A stretch of 64,000 nt of DNA from DASQEH01 sp038237745 (lineage in GTDB: Bacteria > Actinomycetota > Actinomycetes > Propionibacteriales > Nocardioidaceae), in the NCBI GenBank assembly GCA_038237745.1, contig JBBRYJ010000013.1:13772-77771 (forward strand). The letters are read 5' to 3'. Shown piece by piece: positions 18,678 through 27,994 of this stretch (positions within the stretch are counted from its first letter, which is position 1; each line of letters starts with the position of its first letter). Position numbers and translations under genes: made by a program. The notes under the pieces were generated by a model. That model ran no database searches and was not told the origin of the DNA. It saw nothing but the letters and a program-made list of their open reading frames with translations.

Positions 18678-20219
18678 TTAGCTCGACGTGGTGCGGGCAA
18701 CCGGTGGATAGCGCGCCATCGTCTCCAACGCGTTGAGATCCATGTGGTTCCGGATGTACCGACGTGACGCCTCGTAGGGTGGGACGAAGTCCCACGGCGC
18801 CTGCACCCCGTTGCCGAGGGCTTTCATGACTGCGATCCGCCGCTGCTGGCTCTCCCGCACCTCGCGGTCGAGCTTCGGCAGGTCCCACCGTACGTCGACC
18901 TCAGCCCGCAGGTCCGCCAAGAGCTCGGCGTGGGCGGGATCTCCGGCCAGGTTGTCCCGCTCGAGCGGGTCCGCCGAGAGGTCGAACAGCTGATCGGGAT
19001 CCGCTGGTGAGTGGATGAGCTTGACGTCTCCACGGCGGATCATGACGATCGGCGCGATCGACCCTTCGGCGAGGTACTCGGCCGTCACGGTGTCCCGGCC
19101 GGTCGGCTCGCCAACGAGGAGCGGCAGGAGGTTCTGGCCGTCGAGAGGTCCGACGACTCCCGACAGGTCGCCCTCCTGGGCCAACCCGACCAGGGTCGGA
19201 AGCAGATCCATGGTCGTCACGGGAGTGGCCACTCGGGCGGCCTCGAACCTGGCAGGGGCGGAGATCACCAGCGGCACGCGGGCCGATCCTTCGAAGAAGT
19301 TCATCTTGTACCAGAGGCCGCGTTCCCCGAGCATCTCGCCGTGGTCACTGGTGAGGATCACCACCGTGTCGTCGAGCCGGCCGGTCTGGCGCAGCACGTC
19401 CATCAGCTTGCCCACATGGTTGTCGACGTACGAGATCGCGCCGTAGTAGGCGCGGCGGGCAGCCCGCACCTGGCCCGGGGAGATCTCGACACCGTTCATG
19501 GCACACACCTGGCGCAGCCGGCGCTCATGGGGGTGCAGGTGCGCCTCGTCGTAGCCGAACTCGGGCATGGGGATGTCTTCGGTGCGGTACATGTCCCACC
19601 ACTCCCGCGGAATCGCGAAGGGGTCGTGGGGGTGGCTGAACGAGACGACGAAGCAGAATGGCCGCTCGTCGTTCGACCGTACATGGCTGAACAGCTCCCG
19701 CTCGGCTGCGAAGGCCACCTCGTCGTCGAAGTCGAGCTGGTTCGACCGCAGGCAAGGCCCAGCGTCGACGACCGACGACATGTCGTGGTACCAGTGCGGG
19801 CGGTCGTGCGGTCGATCCCAGTCAGGCGTCCAGCCGTAGTCGGCAGGATAGATGTCGGTCGTCAGCCGTTCCTCGAAGCCGTGCAGCTGGTCGGGTCCGC
19901 AGAAGTGCATCTTGCCCGATAGAACGGTCCGATAGCCGGCTCCCCTCATGTAGTGGGCAAAGGTCGGGATCTCTGAGGCGAACTCCGCAGCGTTGTCGTA
20001 GGTATGCGTCCGAGACGGCAGCAGGCCCGTCATGAAGGAGGCACGTCCTGGCGAGCACAGGGGGCTACCGGTATAGGCGTTGTCGAACACCACACCGTTG
20101 TCGGCGAGCCATGTCATCGCCGGTGTGCGTGTGACCGGATTGCCGTGGAACGGCAGAGCGCTCGGCACCATCTGGTCGGCCATCAGGATCAGGACGTTCG
20201 GCATGCGGCCGTTGCTCAT
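18678..20219 (-). CDS. betC: Choline-sulfatase
   Basis: The 513-residue protein is a type I sulfatase predicted to hydrolyse choline-O-sulfate to choline and sulfate in the cytoplasm; there is no signal peptide. MPNVLILMADQMVPSALPF holds the N-terminal metal aspartate, SPLCSPGRASFMTG holds the CxPxR cysteine that becomes formylglycine, SGKMHF gives the active-site lysine, and LTSDHGEMLGERGLWYK is the second metal-binding block. The C-terminal RRYIRNHMDLNALE segment is characteristic of BetC rather than arylsulfatases. GAGAGGT precedes the ATG. It lies six bases after the ABC ATPase gene, so it is the last gene of the importer operon. Confidence 0.8.
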   Translation of the reverse strand: MSNGRMPNVLILMADQMVPSALPFHGNPVTRTPAMTWLADNGVVFDNAYTGSPLCSPGRASFMTGLLPSRTHTYDNAAEFASEIPTFAHYMRGAGYRTVLSGKMHFCGPDQLHGFEERLTTDIYPADYGWTPDWDRPHDRPHWYHDMSSVVDAGPCLRSNQLDFDDEVAFAAERELFSHVRSNDERPFCFVVSFSHPHDPFAIPREWWDMYRTEDIPMPEFGYDEAHLHPHERRLRQVCAMNGVEISPGQVRAARRAYYGAISYVDNHVGKLMDVLRQTGRLDDTVVILTSDHGEMLGERGLWYKMNFFEGSARVPLVISAPARFEAARVATPVTTMDLLPTLVGLAQEGDLSGVVGPLDGQNLLPLLVGEPTGRDTVTAEYLAEGSIAPIVMIRRGDVKLIHSPADPDQLFDLSADPLERDNLAGDPAHAELLADLRAEVDVRWDLPKLDREVRESQQRRIAVMKALGNGVQAPWDFVPPYEASRRYIRNHMDLNALETMARYPPVARTTSS

Positions 20220-20225
20220 GGATGC

Positions 20226-22076
20226 TTACCTCTCGACCACGGCTTGCCGCCGTTCGCTGTGCAGAGCCTCAGCCGTCGCGGTGTCGAGCGACGGGGTGTT
20301 GGCGAGGAGCTGCTGAGTGTAGGGCTGCTGCGGGTCGGCGAGCAGCTGGGCTGTCTCGCCATACTCCACGATGCTTCCCTCGGACAGGACTGCCACCTTC
20401 TGCGCTATCGATCGCACCAACGGCAGGTTGTGGGTGACGAAGACCATGGACAGGCCGAGATCACGCTGCAGCGTGCCCAGCAGCTCGACAATCGCCGCCT
20501 GCACGCTGACGTCGAGAGCCGACGTGACCTCGTCGCAGACCAGGATCGACGGGGACGAGATCAGTGCGCGCGCGATCGCCACGCGTTGGCGCTCCCCGCC
20601 CGAAAGCTGGTCGGGGTAGCGGCGCGCGTAGCCGGCCGAGAGCGACACCTGCTCCAGCATCTCGGCGACCCGGCTCTCGGCCTCGCGGCCCTTGGCGAGA
20701 CCGAAGACGGCGAGCGGCTGCCCCACGGTCTCCCCGATGGTCTTGCGCGGGTTCAGCGAGCCGTAGGGGTTTTGGAAGATGTACTGGACCTGGCGACGCG
20801 ACTCCGTGCTACGCGACCTCGCCGAAGTCTCCAGCTCCTGGTCGCCCAGTCGAATGCTGCCGGTCCAGTCCCGGTGCAGCCCTGCTATCGAGCGGGCGGT
20901 GGTCGTCTTGCCTGAGCCTGACTCTCCTACGACTGCCAAGCACTCATGGTGCTCGAGCTGCAGGTTGATCGAGTGCAGCACCTCTGTCTTGCCGTAGCGG
21001 GCTACGACGTTCTCTAGCGTGAGGACGGCAGAGCCCGCGTCGCCCCCGACCATGTCGACCGGGTCACCGGGTTTGGCCTGGGTATGTTTCAGGACCTCTG
21101 CGGCGCGGATGCATCGTGCGCTGTGCTGCGGTCCGACGGATGCGAGCGGCGGGACCTCCGCGTCGCACTCCGGGATGTGCAACGTGCAGCGGGGGGCGAA
21201 GGCGCATCCGGGCGGACGCCGACCCGGCGACGGTGCGTGTCCGGGGATTCCGAGCAAGCTGCGACCACCGGTGAGGCGCGGGATCGCTCCTACCAGCCGC
21301 CGGGTGTAGGGGTGCGCCGAGGACTCGAACAGCTCTTCCGCCAGTCCGAGCTCCACCACCCGCCCCGAGTACATCACCGCGACACGGCGGGCCAGCGCCG
21401 CGACCACCGCGAGATCGTGGCTGACATACAGCGCAGCCACGTTGTGGGCAGCGGCCAGCTCACGGACCGTCGACAGCACCGTGGCCTGGGTGGTGACGTC
21501 GAGGCCAGTCGTCGGCTCGTCCAAGACGATGAGCCGGGGGCGGTTCGCGAACGCCATCGCCAGACCCACGCGCTGTTGCTGGCCACCCGAGAGCTCGTGC
21601 GGGTAGCGGCGGAGGTAGTTCGGGTCGTCCGCCAAGGCAACCTCGCGCATCATCTCGGCGATTCGCTCGTCGTGGTTGTTGCCCCGGCTCGCGCTGTGCG
21701 CCTCGAGGACCTCGCGGAGCTGGACCCCGATCCGCAGTGCCGGGTTGAGCGACGACGCCGGGTCCTGGGGAACGTAGGACACCAGCGAGCCGCGGAGTCG
21801 GCGAAGCTGCTCGTCACCGAGGCTGAGGATGTCCTCGTCGCCGAGCAGTACCTCACCCCCCGTGATCAGCAGGCCGCGTCTGGCGTGTCCGAGCAGCGCC
21901 AGACCGACAGTCGTCTTGCCGGACCCCGACTCGCCGACGACACCGAGCACCTCACCTGAGCCGATGTCGAACGAGACGTCCATGACCACGGGGACCCCCG
22001 ACGTGGTCTCGATCCGCAGGTCTCGCACACTGACGGCCACCGCGGGGCGCGCGCCACCTGGCTCGCTGGTCGTCAT
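20226..22076 (-). CDS. Fused double-ABC ATPase of an oligopeptide-type importer (DppD-DppF fusion)
   Basis: The 616-residue protein has two complete ABC domains. The first has GESGSGKTTVGLALL, LSGGQQQRVGLAMA and LDEPTTGLD, and the second GESGSGKTTTARSIAG, LSGGERQRVAIARAL and CDEVTSALD. Between them a CAFAPRC cysteine motif is typical of the Opp/Dpp ATPase C-terminal extension. Fusing both subunits in one chain is common in actinobacteria. It powers import through the two permeases encoded just upstream, and its start overlaps the permease stop in an ATGA. BetC downstream suggests the cargo is a choline or related ester. Confidence 0.9.
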   Translation of the reverse strand: MTTSEPGGARPAVAVSVRDLRIETTSGVPVVMDVSFDIGSGEVLGVVGESGSGKTTVGLALLGHARRGLLITGGEVLLGDEDILSLGDEQLRRLRGSLVSYVPQDPASSLNPALRIGVQLREVLEAHSASRGNNHDERIAEMMREVALADDPNYLRRYPHELSGGQQQRVGLAMAFANRPRLIVLDEPTTGLDVTTQATVLSTVRELAAAHNVAALYVSHDLAVVAALARRVAVMYSGRVVELGLAEELFESSAHPYTRRLVGAIPRLTGGRSLLGIPGHAPSPGRRPPGCAFAPRCTLHIPECDAEVPPLASVGPQHSARCIRAAEVLKHTQAKPGDPVDMVGGDAGSAVLTLENVVARYGKTEVLHSINLQLEHHECLAVVGESGSGKTTTARSIAGLHRDWTGSIRLGDQELETSARSRSTESRRQVQYIFQNPYGSLNPRKTIGETVGQPLAVFGLAKGREAESRVAEMLEQVSLSAGYARRYPDQLSGGERQRVAIARALISSPSILVCDEVTSALDVSVQAAIVELLGTLQRDLGLSMVFVTHNLPLVRSIAQKVAVLSEGSIVEYGETAQLLADPQQPYTQQLLANTPSLDTATAEALHSERRQAVVER

Positions 22077-22984
22077 TCCTCGCCCCGTTCACGGTCTATG
22101 CCGGCGGCGGTACGGGCGATGCCATCGCCGAAGAGACCAGTGCCCATGGTGAGCAGCGCGATGGCGATGATCGGCGCCAGTGCCCCCCACGGCTGGGTCG
22201 AGAGGGCGATCTCGTTCTGCTGGATCATGGTGCCCCAGTTGGCGCCGTTCGGGTCTGGGGACAGCCCGAGGAACGCGAGGGCCGCGATGACGCCGATGCT
22301 GTAGGTGAGCCGCAGGCTGCTCTCGACCATCATCGGCCCGAGGATGTTGGGCAGGAGCTCGCCCGTGATTATCCGAAACCGCGAGACCCCCATCGACTCG
22401 GTCGCTTCGACGAAGTCGCGCTCGACCACGGGCTGCGCCGCTCCACGGGCCACTCGCGCGACACGAGGGGCGGTGGTCAGCGCGATGGCCACGATGATCA
22501 CCCAGGCCTGCGCGCCAACCAGGCTGACCGCGACCAGCGCGAGCATGATCTGGGGGAAGGCCATGATCACGTCCATCGACCGCATGAGCACGTCGTCGAG
22601 TGCGTTGCGCGCATACGCCGCCACCAGGCCTATCGCGACTCCGAAGAACACTCCGATCGCCGTGGAGACCGCTGCCATGATGAGGATCCCCCGCCCGCCG
22701 TACAGGAAGCGGCTGAGCACGTCCTGACCCAAGTAGTCCGTCCCGAGGATTCCCGCGTCTCCGCCCGGCGGGGAGTTCGGGATCGCGGCGAAGTAGGTCG
22801 CCGTGTGGGGGGCGATGAATGGCCCGACGATCGCGACGACTACGAGGAGCAGGACCAGGAAGGCACCTATCCTCGTCCGCCACAACCGCATGGCGCGTGC
22901 CACCAGTGCGGTCGAGCGCACAGGCGGCGTGGAGATCGTCTCCTCGCCGTCGTCGACAACCGGCGGATTCTCAGTCTGGCTCAT
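22073..22984 (-). CDS. ABC importer permease, DppC type
   Basis: The 303-residue protein has an N-terminal cytoplasmic tail, a first helix (IGAFLVLLLVVVAIVGPFIA), and a five-helix permease core. The core carries the EAA-loop region (RDFVEATESMGVSRFRII) that contacts the ATPase. The periplasmic loop with LGTDYLGQDVLSRFLYGGR is characteristic of DppC/OppC. Start and stop overlap the neighbouring permease and ATPase genes by four bases each, so translation is coupled. Confidence 0.9.
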   Translation of the reverse strand: MSQTENPPVVDDGEETISTPPVRSTALVARAMRLWRTRIGAFLVLLLVVVAIVGPFIAPHTATYFAAIPNSPPGGDAGILGTDYLGQDVLSRFLYGGRGILIMAAVSTAIGVFFGVAIGLVAAYARNALDDVLMRSMDVIMAFPQIMLALVAVSLVGAQAWVIIVAIALTTAPRVARVARGAAQPVVERDFVEATESMGVSRFRIITGELLPNILGPMMVESSLRLTYSIGVIAALAFLGLSPDPNGANWGTMIQQNEIALSTQPWGALAPIIAIALLTMGTGLFGDGIARTAAGIDRERGEE

Positions 22985-23952
22985 AGCCGAGTCCTCAGGC
23001 GGGGGGTGACTAGAATGGTCGCGACGTCGGCAAGCAGGTTGAGCAAGACGTACACACCGGCGATGAGCATCGCGAGTGCCTGGACCACCGGCAGGTCGTG
23101 GTTGAGCACGGCGTCCTGAAGGGCGCTTCCGATACCGGAGTAGTTGAAGACGTACTCGACAACCACGACTCCCCCAGCCAGGTATGCCAGGTTGATCGCG
23201 ATCACCTGGAACACGGGACCGATGGCGTTGGGCAACGCGTGCCGAATGAGGACCGTGCGCTCGGGCAGACCCTTCAGCCGTGCCATCTCGACGTAGTCGC
23301 TCTCCAGGACCTCGACCATCGAGGCACGCATGATGCGGGCCACGTACGGCGCCACAGCGATGACCAGGGTTGCGGCCGGGAGGATCAGCTCCTTGGGTAC
23401 ATCCCAGGGACGCTGCTCAACGGAGATGGGGCTGATCGCAGGGAGCACGTGCAGGACTGTCGTGGCGAACAGGATGACCAGCAGCACCGCGACCACGAAC
23501 TCGGGCAGTGCGGCGAGCACGAGCATCAGGTTGGAGGTCACCGTGTCGAACGCCTTCTCACGTCGCAGCGCCGCCCACGAGCCGAGGGCGATCGACAACG
23601 GGATGGATACGACCGCGGCGATCAGCACCAGCACCGAGGAGTTCAGCAACCGCGCGCCGAGCAGCTTGCTGACCGGCTCCTGCGCGGCCAGGGAGCTGCC
23701 GAGGTCGCCGTGCAGGAGGCCACCTGCCCAGGTGAGGTACTGCCCGAGCAGCGACTGGTCCAGGTGCAGCTGTGTGCGCAGCGCATCGAGGCTGGCCGGT
23801 GTCGCGTTGCGCCCAAGGATAGCCCGCGCCGGGTCCCCGAGGGCCTGGGTGGCCGCGAACACCAGGATCGAGACGAGGATGAGGACGAGCACGCCCAGCA
23901 GTAGCCTACGGACGATGAAGGCAGCGATGCCTCCGTGTCGCAACCAGGTCAC
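22981..23952 (-). CDS. ABC importer permease, DppB type
   Basis: The 323-residue protein shows the DppB/OppB hallmarks: an N-terminal helix with FIVRRLLLGVLVLILVSILV, then GDPARAILGRNATPASLDAL, and the EAA loop (YVEMARLKGLPERTVLIRHA). It forms the translocation pore with the DppC-type partner. The GTG start at 23952 lies 16 bases after the substrate-binding-protein stop. The downstream permease overlaps its stop by four bases. Confidence 0.9.
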   Translation of the reverse strand: MTWLRHGGIAAFIVRRLLLGVLVLILVSILVFAATQALGDPARAILGRNATPASLDALRTQLHLDQSLLGQYLTWAGGLLHGDLGSSLAAQEPVSKLLGARLLNSSVLVLIAAVVSIPLSIALGSWAALRREKAFDTVTSNLMLVLAALPEFVVAVLLVILFATTVLHVLPAISPISVEQRPWDVPKELILPAATLVIAVAPYVARIMRASMVEVLESDYVEMARLKGLPERTVLIRHALPNAIGPVFQVIAINLAYLAGGVVVVEYVFNYSGIGSALQDAVLNHDLPVVQALAMLIAGVYVLLNLLADVATILVTPRLRTRL

Positions 23953-23968
23953 GGGGCCGTCCCCCGCG

Positions 23969-25618
23969 TCAGGCGAACCAGATCGTGCGGTACCCGTGGC
24001 CGAAGCTGGCGAGGTTCAGTGTGCCCTTGCTCGGCGACAGGCCTGCCACCTTCGGCGAGTAGCCGTCGATCAGGTCGCCAAAGAACGGGATGATGTACCC
24101 CCCGTTGTCGTACTCCAGCTTCTGCATCTCGTGCTCCAGCTCGATCCGCTTCGCGTCTTCGGTGGCCGCCAGCGCCTGCTGGTAGAGCGAGGCGAAGTTG
24201 GAACCGTCACCCGACGTCGGCGGCCAATGCGTCTCGTTGTACGGGGAGGACGCCAGCGAGCCCTGCTGCACCTGGTTCAGATAGCCGCGCGTCCCCCAGA
24301 AGTCGACGGAGAATGCCAGCTTGAGGTAGGAGTCGCCGTAGTAGTTGGGGTCGTTCTTGACGTTGATGGTGACTCCGGCGTCCTTCGCCTGTGCGGCGAA
24401 GACGGTCGCCAACGAGACCATTCCGGCAGCGCCGTTGGTGGTGTGCAGGTCGACGGTGAGGCCAGCCTGGCCAGCAGACGAGAGCAAGGACTTCGCTTGT
24501 TCGATGTCCTGCGCCCGCTGCGGAAGCGAGGAGTCGTAGCCCTCGTCGAACGGGGAGTAAAGATCGTTGGCCACGAACCCGTAGCCGGAGGCGATCTGGG
24601 CGATCATCTGCTCGCGGTCGACGATGAGCCGCATCGCCTGCCGGACCCGGTTGTCGTTGAAGGGTGGCATGTCGATGGCCATGCACAGCGGCACCCAGCC
24701 TCCGGTCTTGGAGATCAGGGCGTTCATCCCGTTCCCCTTGACGGAGGTGACCTGGGATGCGGGCAGGTCGGTCATCGCGTCGATCTGGCCCCCGAGCAGC
24801 GCGTTGACCTGCGCGGTGGAGTCGGCGAAGTCCGTGATCGTCACCGTGTCGAAGTAGGGCTGACCGCTGCGCCAGTAGTTCGGGTTGCGCTCGCTCACGC
24901 TCTCCTGGCCGGGGGTGAAGCTCTTCAGCTTGTAGGGACCGGTGCCGATCTGGGGAGACGGGTACGCCTTGTAGCCCACCGGCACGATGCCGAACGTGTA
25001 GCTCGCGAGAGTCTGTGGGATCGTGGAGTCCGCCGTCTTCAGCGGAACCTGGACGGTGTACCGGTCGAGCTTCTTGATGCTTCCGACGTCCATCGAGGCA
25101 GTGGCGGCGAACCCCGTCAGCCCGTTTGCCTCAGTACCGATGCGCTGCAGTGAGTAGACGACATCGTCGGCGGTCAGCGACTTGCCGTTCTGGAACTCGA
25201 TGCCTTTGCGGAGCTTGATGGTGTACTGCGTCGGGCTGTCTGCGGTGACTTCCTCCGCCAGGCCGTCGTTGGTGAGCTTGTAGTCGTCGTCGAACGTCAG
25301 CAGCGTCTCGAACGCGCTGACGAGGCGGGCCTGGTCCGGCTTGGTGATGATGTTCTGGCCGTCGAAGATGTCCTTCGCCCCGCCACCGGTGACACCGAGC
25401 CTGAAGTCGCCGCCTGGCTTGGGTGTTCCCGATGAGCCGCCGCCGGTCGTCGACGTCGAGTCAGTGCTGCCGCCGCACGCCGACAACCCCCCGGCCGCGG
25501 CTACCCCGGCGGCACCGACGACGAACTGCCGCCGCGAGATACGGCCGAAGACGCCGCCGTTCTCGAGGTCGGGCTGGCCGACACGGGCGTCGTCTCCTGG
25601 TGTACCGAAAGCATTCAT
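23969..25618 (-). CDS. Tat-exported lipoprotein, family 5 solute-binding protein of the ABC importer
   Basis: The ATG at 25618 has GAGGGG upstream and gives 549 residues; an upstream ATG at 25705 adds 29 unlikely residues. ISRRQFVVGAAGVAAAGG is a twin-arginine signal and LSACGG a lipobox, so the protein is exported folded and lipid-anchored. The mature part is an SBP_bac_5 domain (YTIKLRKGIEFQNGKSLTAD, YPSPQIGTGPYKLKSF). Members bind peptides, opines, nickel or quaternary amines. The operon partner BetC and the divergent carnitine genes suggest a choline ester or carnitine-like ligand, which is inference. Confidence 0.85.
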   Translation of the reverse strand: MNAFGTPGDDARVGQPDLENGGVFGRISRRQFVVGAAGVAAAGGLSACGGSTDSTSTTGGGSSGTPKPGGDFRLGVTGGGAKDIFDGQNIITKPDQARLVSAFETLLTFDDDYKLTNDGLAEEVTADSPTQYTIKLRKGIEFQNGKSLTADDVVYSLQRIGTEANGLTGFAATASMDVGSIKKLDRYTVQVPLKTADSTIPQTLASYTFGIVPVGYKAYPSPQIGTGPYKLKSFTPGQESVSERNPNYWRSGQPYFDTVTITDFADSTAQVNALLGGQIDAMTDLPASQVTSVKGNGMNALISKTGGWVPLCMAIDMPPFNDNRVRQAMRLIVDREQMIAQIASGYGFVANDLYSPFDEGYDSSLPQRAQDIEQAKSLLSSAGQAGLTVDLHTTNGAAGMVSLATVFAAQAKDAGVTINVKNDPNYYGDSYLKLAFSVDFWGTRGYLNQVQQGSLASSPYNETHWPPTSGDGSNFASLYQQALAATEDAKRIELEHEMQKLEYDNGGYIIPFFGDLIDGYSPKVAGLSPSKGTLNLASFGHGYRTIWFA

Positions 25619-25782
25619 ACGGCGGCCCCTCAGCCTCATGCCTCGTGGGCGCCGTCCCACGCAGGCGGAGCCATCGAGAGTTTCCTGGATATTCACTCGC
25701 GACATGAACGGTCACTCATCTTGATCGCCGTGTCAACGTATCCGCGTCGCCAGTTACCAAAAGTCCACAAAGGCTGCCGACT

Positions 25783-25809
25783 GTGGCGGCTGTTTGACCA
25801 GGCCGCCAC
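25783..25809. promoter_or_regulatory. Candidate operator between the two divergent amine operons
   Basis: GTGGCGGC (25783-25790) and GCCGCCAC (25802-25809) form a perfect 8-base inverted repeat with an 11-base spacer. It lies in the roughly 240-base gap between the two divergent starts (25618 and 25857). The position fits a regulator controlling both operons, but no regulator gene is in the window. Confidence 0.35.
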
Positions 25810-25856
25810 CCGGTCATAGATTTCGACCACCAGCACGTACGACCAGAATCGACGGC

Positions 25857-26996
25857 ATGGATTGGAGTGGCGCGTTCGGGCAGGCTGCGCCCGGCGTGCA
25901 CCAGGTAGAGGTCGACGCACCCACGAGCCTCCACTGGCCCGAGGCGCCGACCGTGCTTCGGCCGAAGATCGTCGGAGCTGGCCGGGAGATGGGCCTGGAG
26001 GAGTTCCTCGCGACGACGTCTACCACCGCGTTGGTCGTCGTAGTCGACGGCACTTTGGTGCATGAGCGGTACTTCGGTGGCACGTCGGCCCGGGACACCC
26101 TGATCGGGTACTCAGCGACCAAGTCGGCCCTCGCCCAGGTGACCGGGATTGCGGTAGGTCGCAACGACCTCCCGCACCTCGACGCGCCGGTCTGCGACTA
26201 TGTTCCCGAACTGCTCGGCAGCGGCTACGACCGGGTCACGGTCCGCCAGGTCCTGACCATGACGAGCGGTGTCGGCTGGTCCGAGGACTATCACGACCCG
26301 GACGGCCCGGCGAAGCGGATGCTTCAGCAATGGCGCGACGGTAAGGGAGGCCTTCGGGAGTCGCTCACGACCATCCCCGCCGTTCACCCACCCGGCTGCC
26401 GCTATGCGTACTGCAGTCCCGACTCGCTCGTCCTCGACTGGGTGCGGGAGCGCGCCACGAGCCAGACGTTCGCCGAGGCGATCGGCGACCTGTGGCGGGT
26501 GGTCGGCGCCGAGCAGCCTGCCGTCATCGGCCTGGACGCGTCGCCCGACGAGGGAGGGGTGGCGATGGCGGCCGGGGCCCTCGCAGCGAGCGCACGCGAC
26601 TGGGCACGGCTGGGCGTTCTCCAGGTGGACGGGTGCTGGAACGGTGAGCAGGTGCTCGACCCCAGGTGGGTGACAGCAAGCAGCCGGTCCGAGCGAGCTT
26701 TCCTTGCGCCGGGGTGCCTGCCCAGCACGATCACCACGCACGCGGGGTTCGGTTACCACTGGTGGCCACTCGAGCAGGACGGCGCCCGGGTCATGGCCGA
26801 CGGCATGCGCGGCCAGTTCGTCTACGTCGACAGGCGCAGCCGCACGGTGGTCGTGAAGACCTCTGCATGGCCGTACGAAGACCCCTGGTGGGACCGTCAG
26901 TGCCGCGACCTGAGCTACCTCGCCCTCCCGGCGATAGCGGCCGCCGCGCTGTCAGGCGCCACATGCCACGATGTGCCCCAAGACCAGCGCACCTGA
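25857..26996 (+). CDS. Serine hydrolase of the class C beta-lactamase / NylB fold
   Basis: The ATG at 25857 gives 379 residues. GYSATKS carries the SxxK nucleophile and general base. YAYCSPDS sits where the YxN motif usually is, and the late segment GMRGQFVYVD followed by VVVKTSAWP resembles 6-aminohexanoate-dimer hydrolases. There is no signal peptide, so it acts in the cytoplasm. It leads the rightward operon, 59 bases before the BKACE gene. An ester or amide of a quaternary amine, such as an O-acylcarnitine, is a reasonable guess from context, but a beta-lactam or peptide substrate cannot be excluded. Confidence 0.75.
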   Translation: MDWSGAFGQAAPGVHQVEVDAPTSLHWPEAPTVLRPKIVGAGREMGLEEFLATTSTTALVVVVDGTLVHERYFGGTSARDTLIGYSATKSALAQVTGIAVGRNDLPHLDAPVCDYVPELLGSGYDRVTVRQVLTMTSGVGWSEDYHDPDGPAKRMLQQWRDGKGGLRESLTTIPAVHPPGCRYAYCSPDSLVLDWVRERATSQTFAEAIGDLWRVVGAEQPAVIGLDASPDEGGVAMAAGALAASARDWARLGVLQVDGCWNGEQVLDPRWVTASSRSERAFLAPGCLPSTITTHAGFGYHWWPLEQDGARVMADGMRGQFVYVDRRSRTVVVKTSAWPYEDPWWDRQCRDLSYLALPAIAAAALSGATCHDVPQDQRT

Positions 26997-27055
26997 TCTC
27001 GACGAGGGCCGGGCTGGTCGTCGAGGAGCAGAGCCGAACCAGGTAGGAGGGCACT

Positions 27056-27994
27056 TTGACACGAGCACGAAAGGTCATCATCACGTGCGCGGTGACCGGA
27101 GCCGGACACACGCCGACGATGTCGCCGCACCTTCCCTACACGGTCGACGACGTCGTCGACCAGTCGGTGGCCGCCGCGCAGGCAGGCGCCGCCATCATCC
27201 ACCTGCACGCCCGTGACCCGAGGGACGGCCGCCCCACGGCGGATCCGGCCGTCTTCCTCGAGTACCTCAAAGGCATCAAGGACTCCACCGACGCGGTGGT
27301 CAGCATCACGAGCGGCGGCGGGACTGGGATGTCCGTGGCCGACCGGCTAAGGGTGATCTACGAGACGAAGCCCGAGCTGTGCACGCTCAACCTCGGCACG
27401 TTCAACTACGGAAGCTTCCTGATGATCCCGAAGTACGCCGGCGCCTGGAAGCACGAGTGGGAGGAGCCCTACCTGGAAAGCACCCGGGTGGAGCCGTTCG
27501 TGAGCACGTTCGCCGACATCGAGCACATGCTCAAGGACGTCCGACCCCAGACCGGCGCCCGATTCGAGTTCGAGGCGTACGACGTCGGCCATCTCTACAC
27601 CCTCGCTTACTACCTAGACGCCGGGCTCGTGGAGCCACCGATATTCCTGCAGACCATCCTCGGCGTGATGGGCGGTATCGGCGCTGAGGTCGAGCACCTC
27701 GCGCACATGAGGTCCACGGCCGACCGCCTGCTTGGTGACTCCTACGAGTGGTCGGTGCTCGGCGCCGGTCGCCACCAGTTCGACATGATCACCGTGTCAG
27801 CCGTGATGGGCTCGCACGTGCGAGTCGGCCTGGAGGACGGACTGTTCATCGGGAGGGGACGGCTGGCCGAGTCGAACGCCGAGCAGGTCGCGAAGATCAG
27901 GCGGATCCTGAGCGAGCTCTCACTGGAGGTCGCCACCCCCACCGAGGCGCGCGACATCCTGGGGCTCAAGGGTCTCGACCAGGTCGGCTGGTGA
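27056..27994 (+). CDS. cdhC: BKACE-family enzyme, probable 3-dehydrocarnitine cleavage (CdhC-like)
   Basis: The TTG at 27056 has a full AGGAGG six bases upstream (27045-27050). The 312-residue protein belongs to the DUF849/BKACE family of zinc-dependent beta-keto acid cleavage enzymes, which exchange acetyl-CoA with a beta-keto acid to give acetoacetate and a new acyl-CoA. IIHLHARDPRDGRP gives the HxH metal ligands, and SITSGGGTGMSVADRL and FEFEAYDVGHLY are family blocks. Next to an L-carnitine dehydrogenase gene, the expected substrate is 3-dehydrocarnitine and the product betainyl-CoA. The next gene starts inside its stop codon (GTGA). Confidence 0.75.
   Translation: MTRARKVIITCAVTGAGHTPTMSPHLPYTVDDVVDQSVAAAQAGAAIIHLHARDPRDGRPTADPAVFLEYLKGIKDSTDAVVSITSGGGTGMSVADRLRVIYETKPELCTLNLGTFNYGSFLMIPKYAGAWKHEWEEPYLESTRVEPFVSTFADIEHMLKDVRPQTGARFEFEAYDVGHLYTLAYYLDAGLVEPPIFLQTILGVMGGIGAEVEHLAHMRSTADRLLGDSYEWSVLGAGRHQFDMITVSAVMGSHVRVGLEDGLFIGRGRLAESNAEQVAKIRRILSELSLEVATPTEARDILGLKGLDQVGW

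Noticed and set aside
18376..18888. A 170-codon minus-strand frame spanning the border region and betC end
   Set aside because: It overlaps the end of betC in another frame, has low-complexity shadow composition, and lacks a ribosome site.
23330..25153. A 607-codon plus-strand frame opposite the permease and binding-protein genes
   Set aside because: It is antisense to genes with strong domain matches and has Arg/Pro/Gly-rich shadow composition typical of high-GC DNA.
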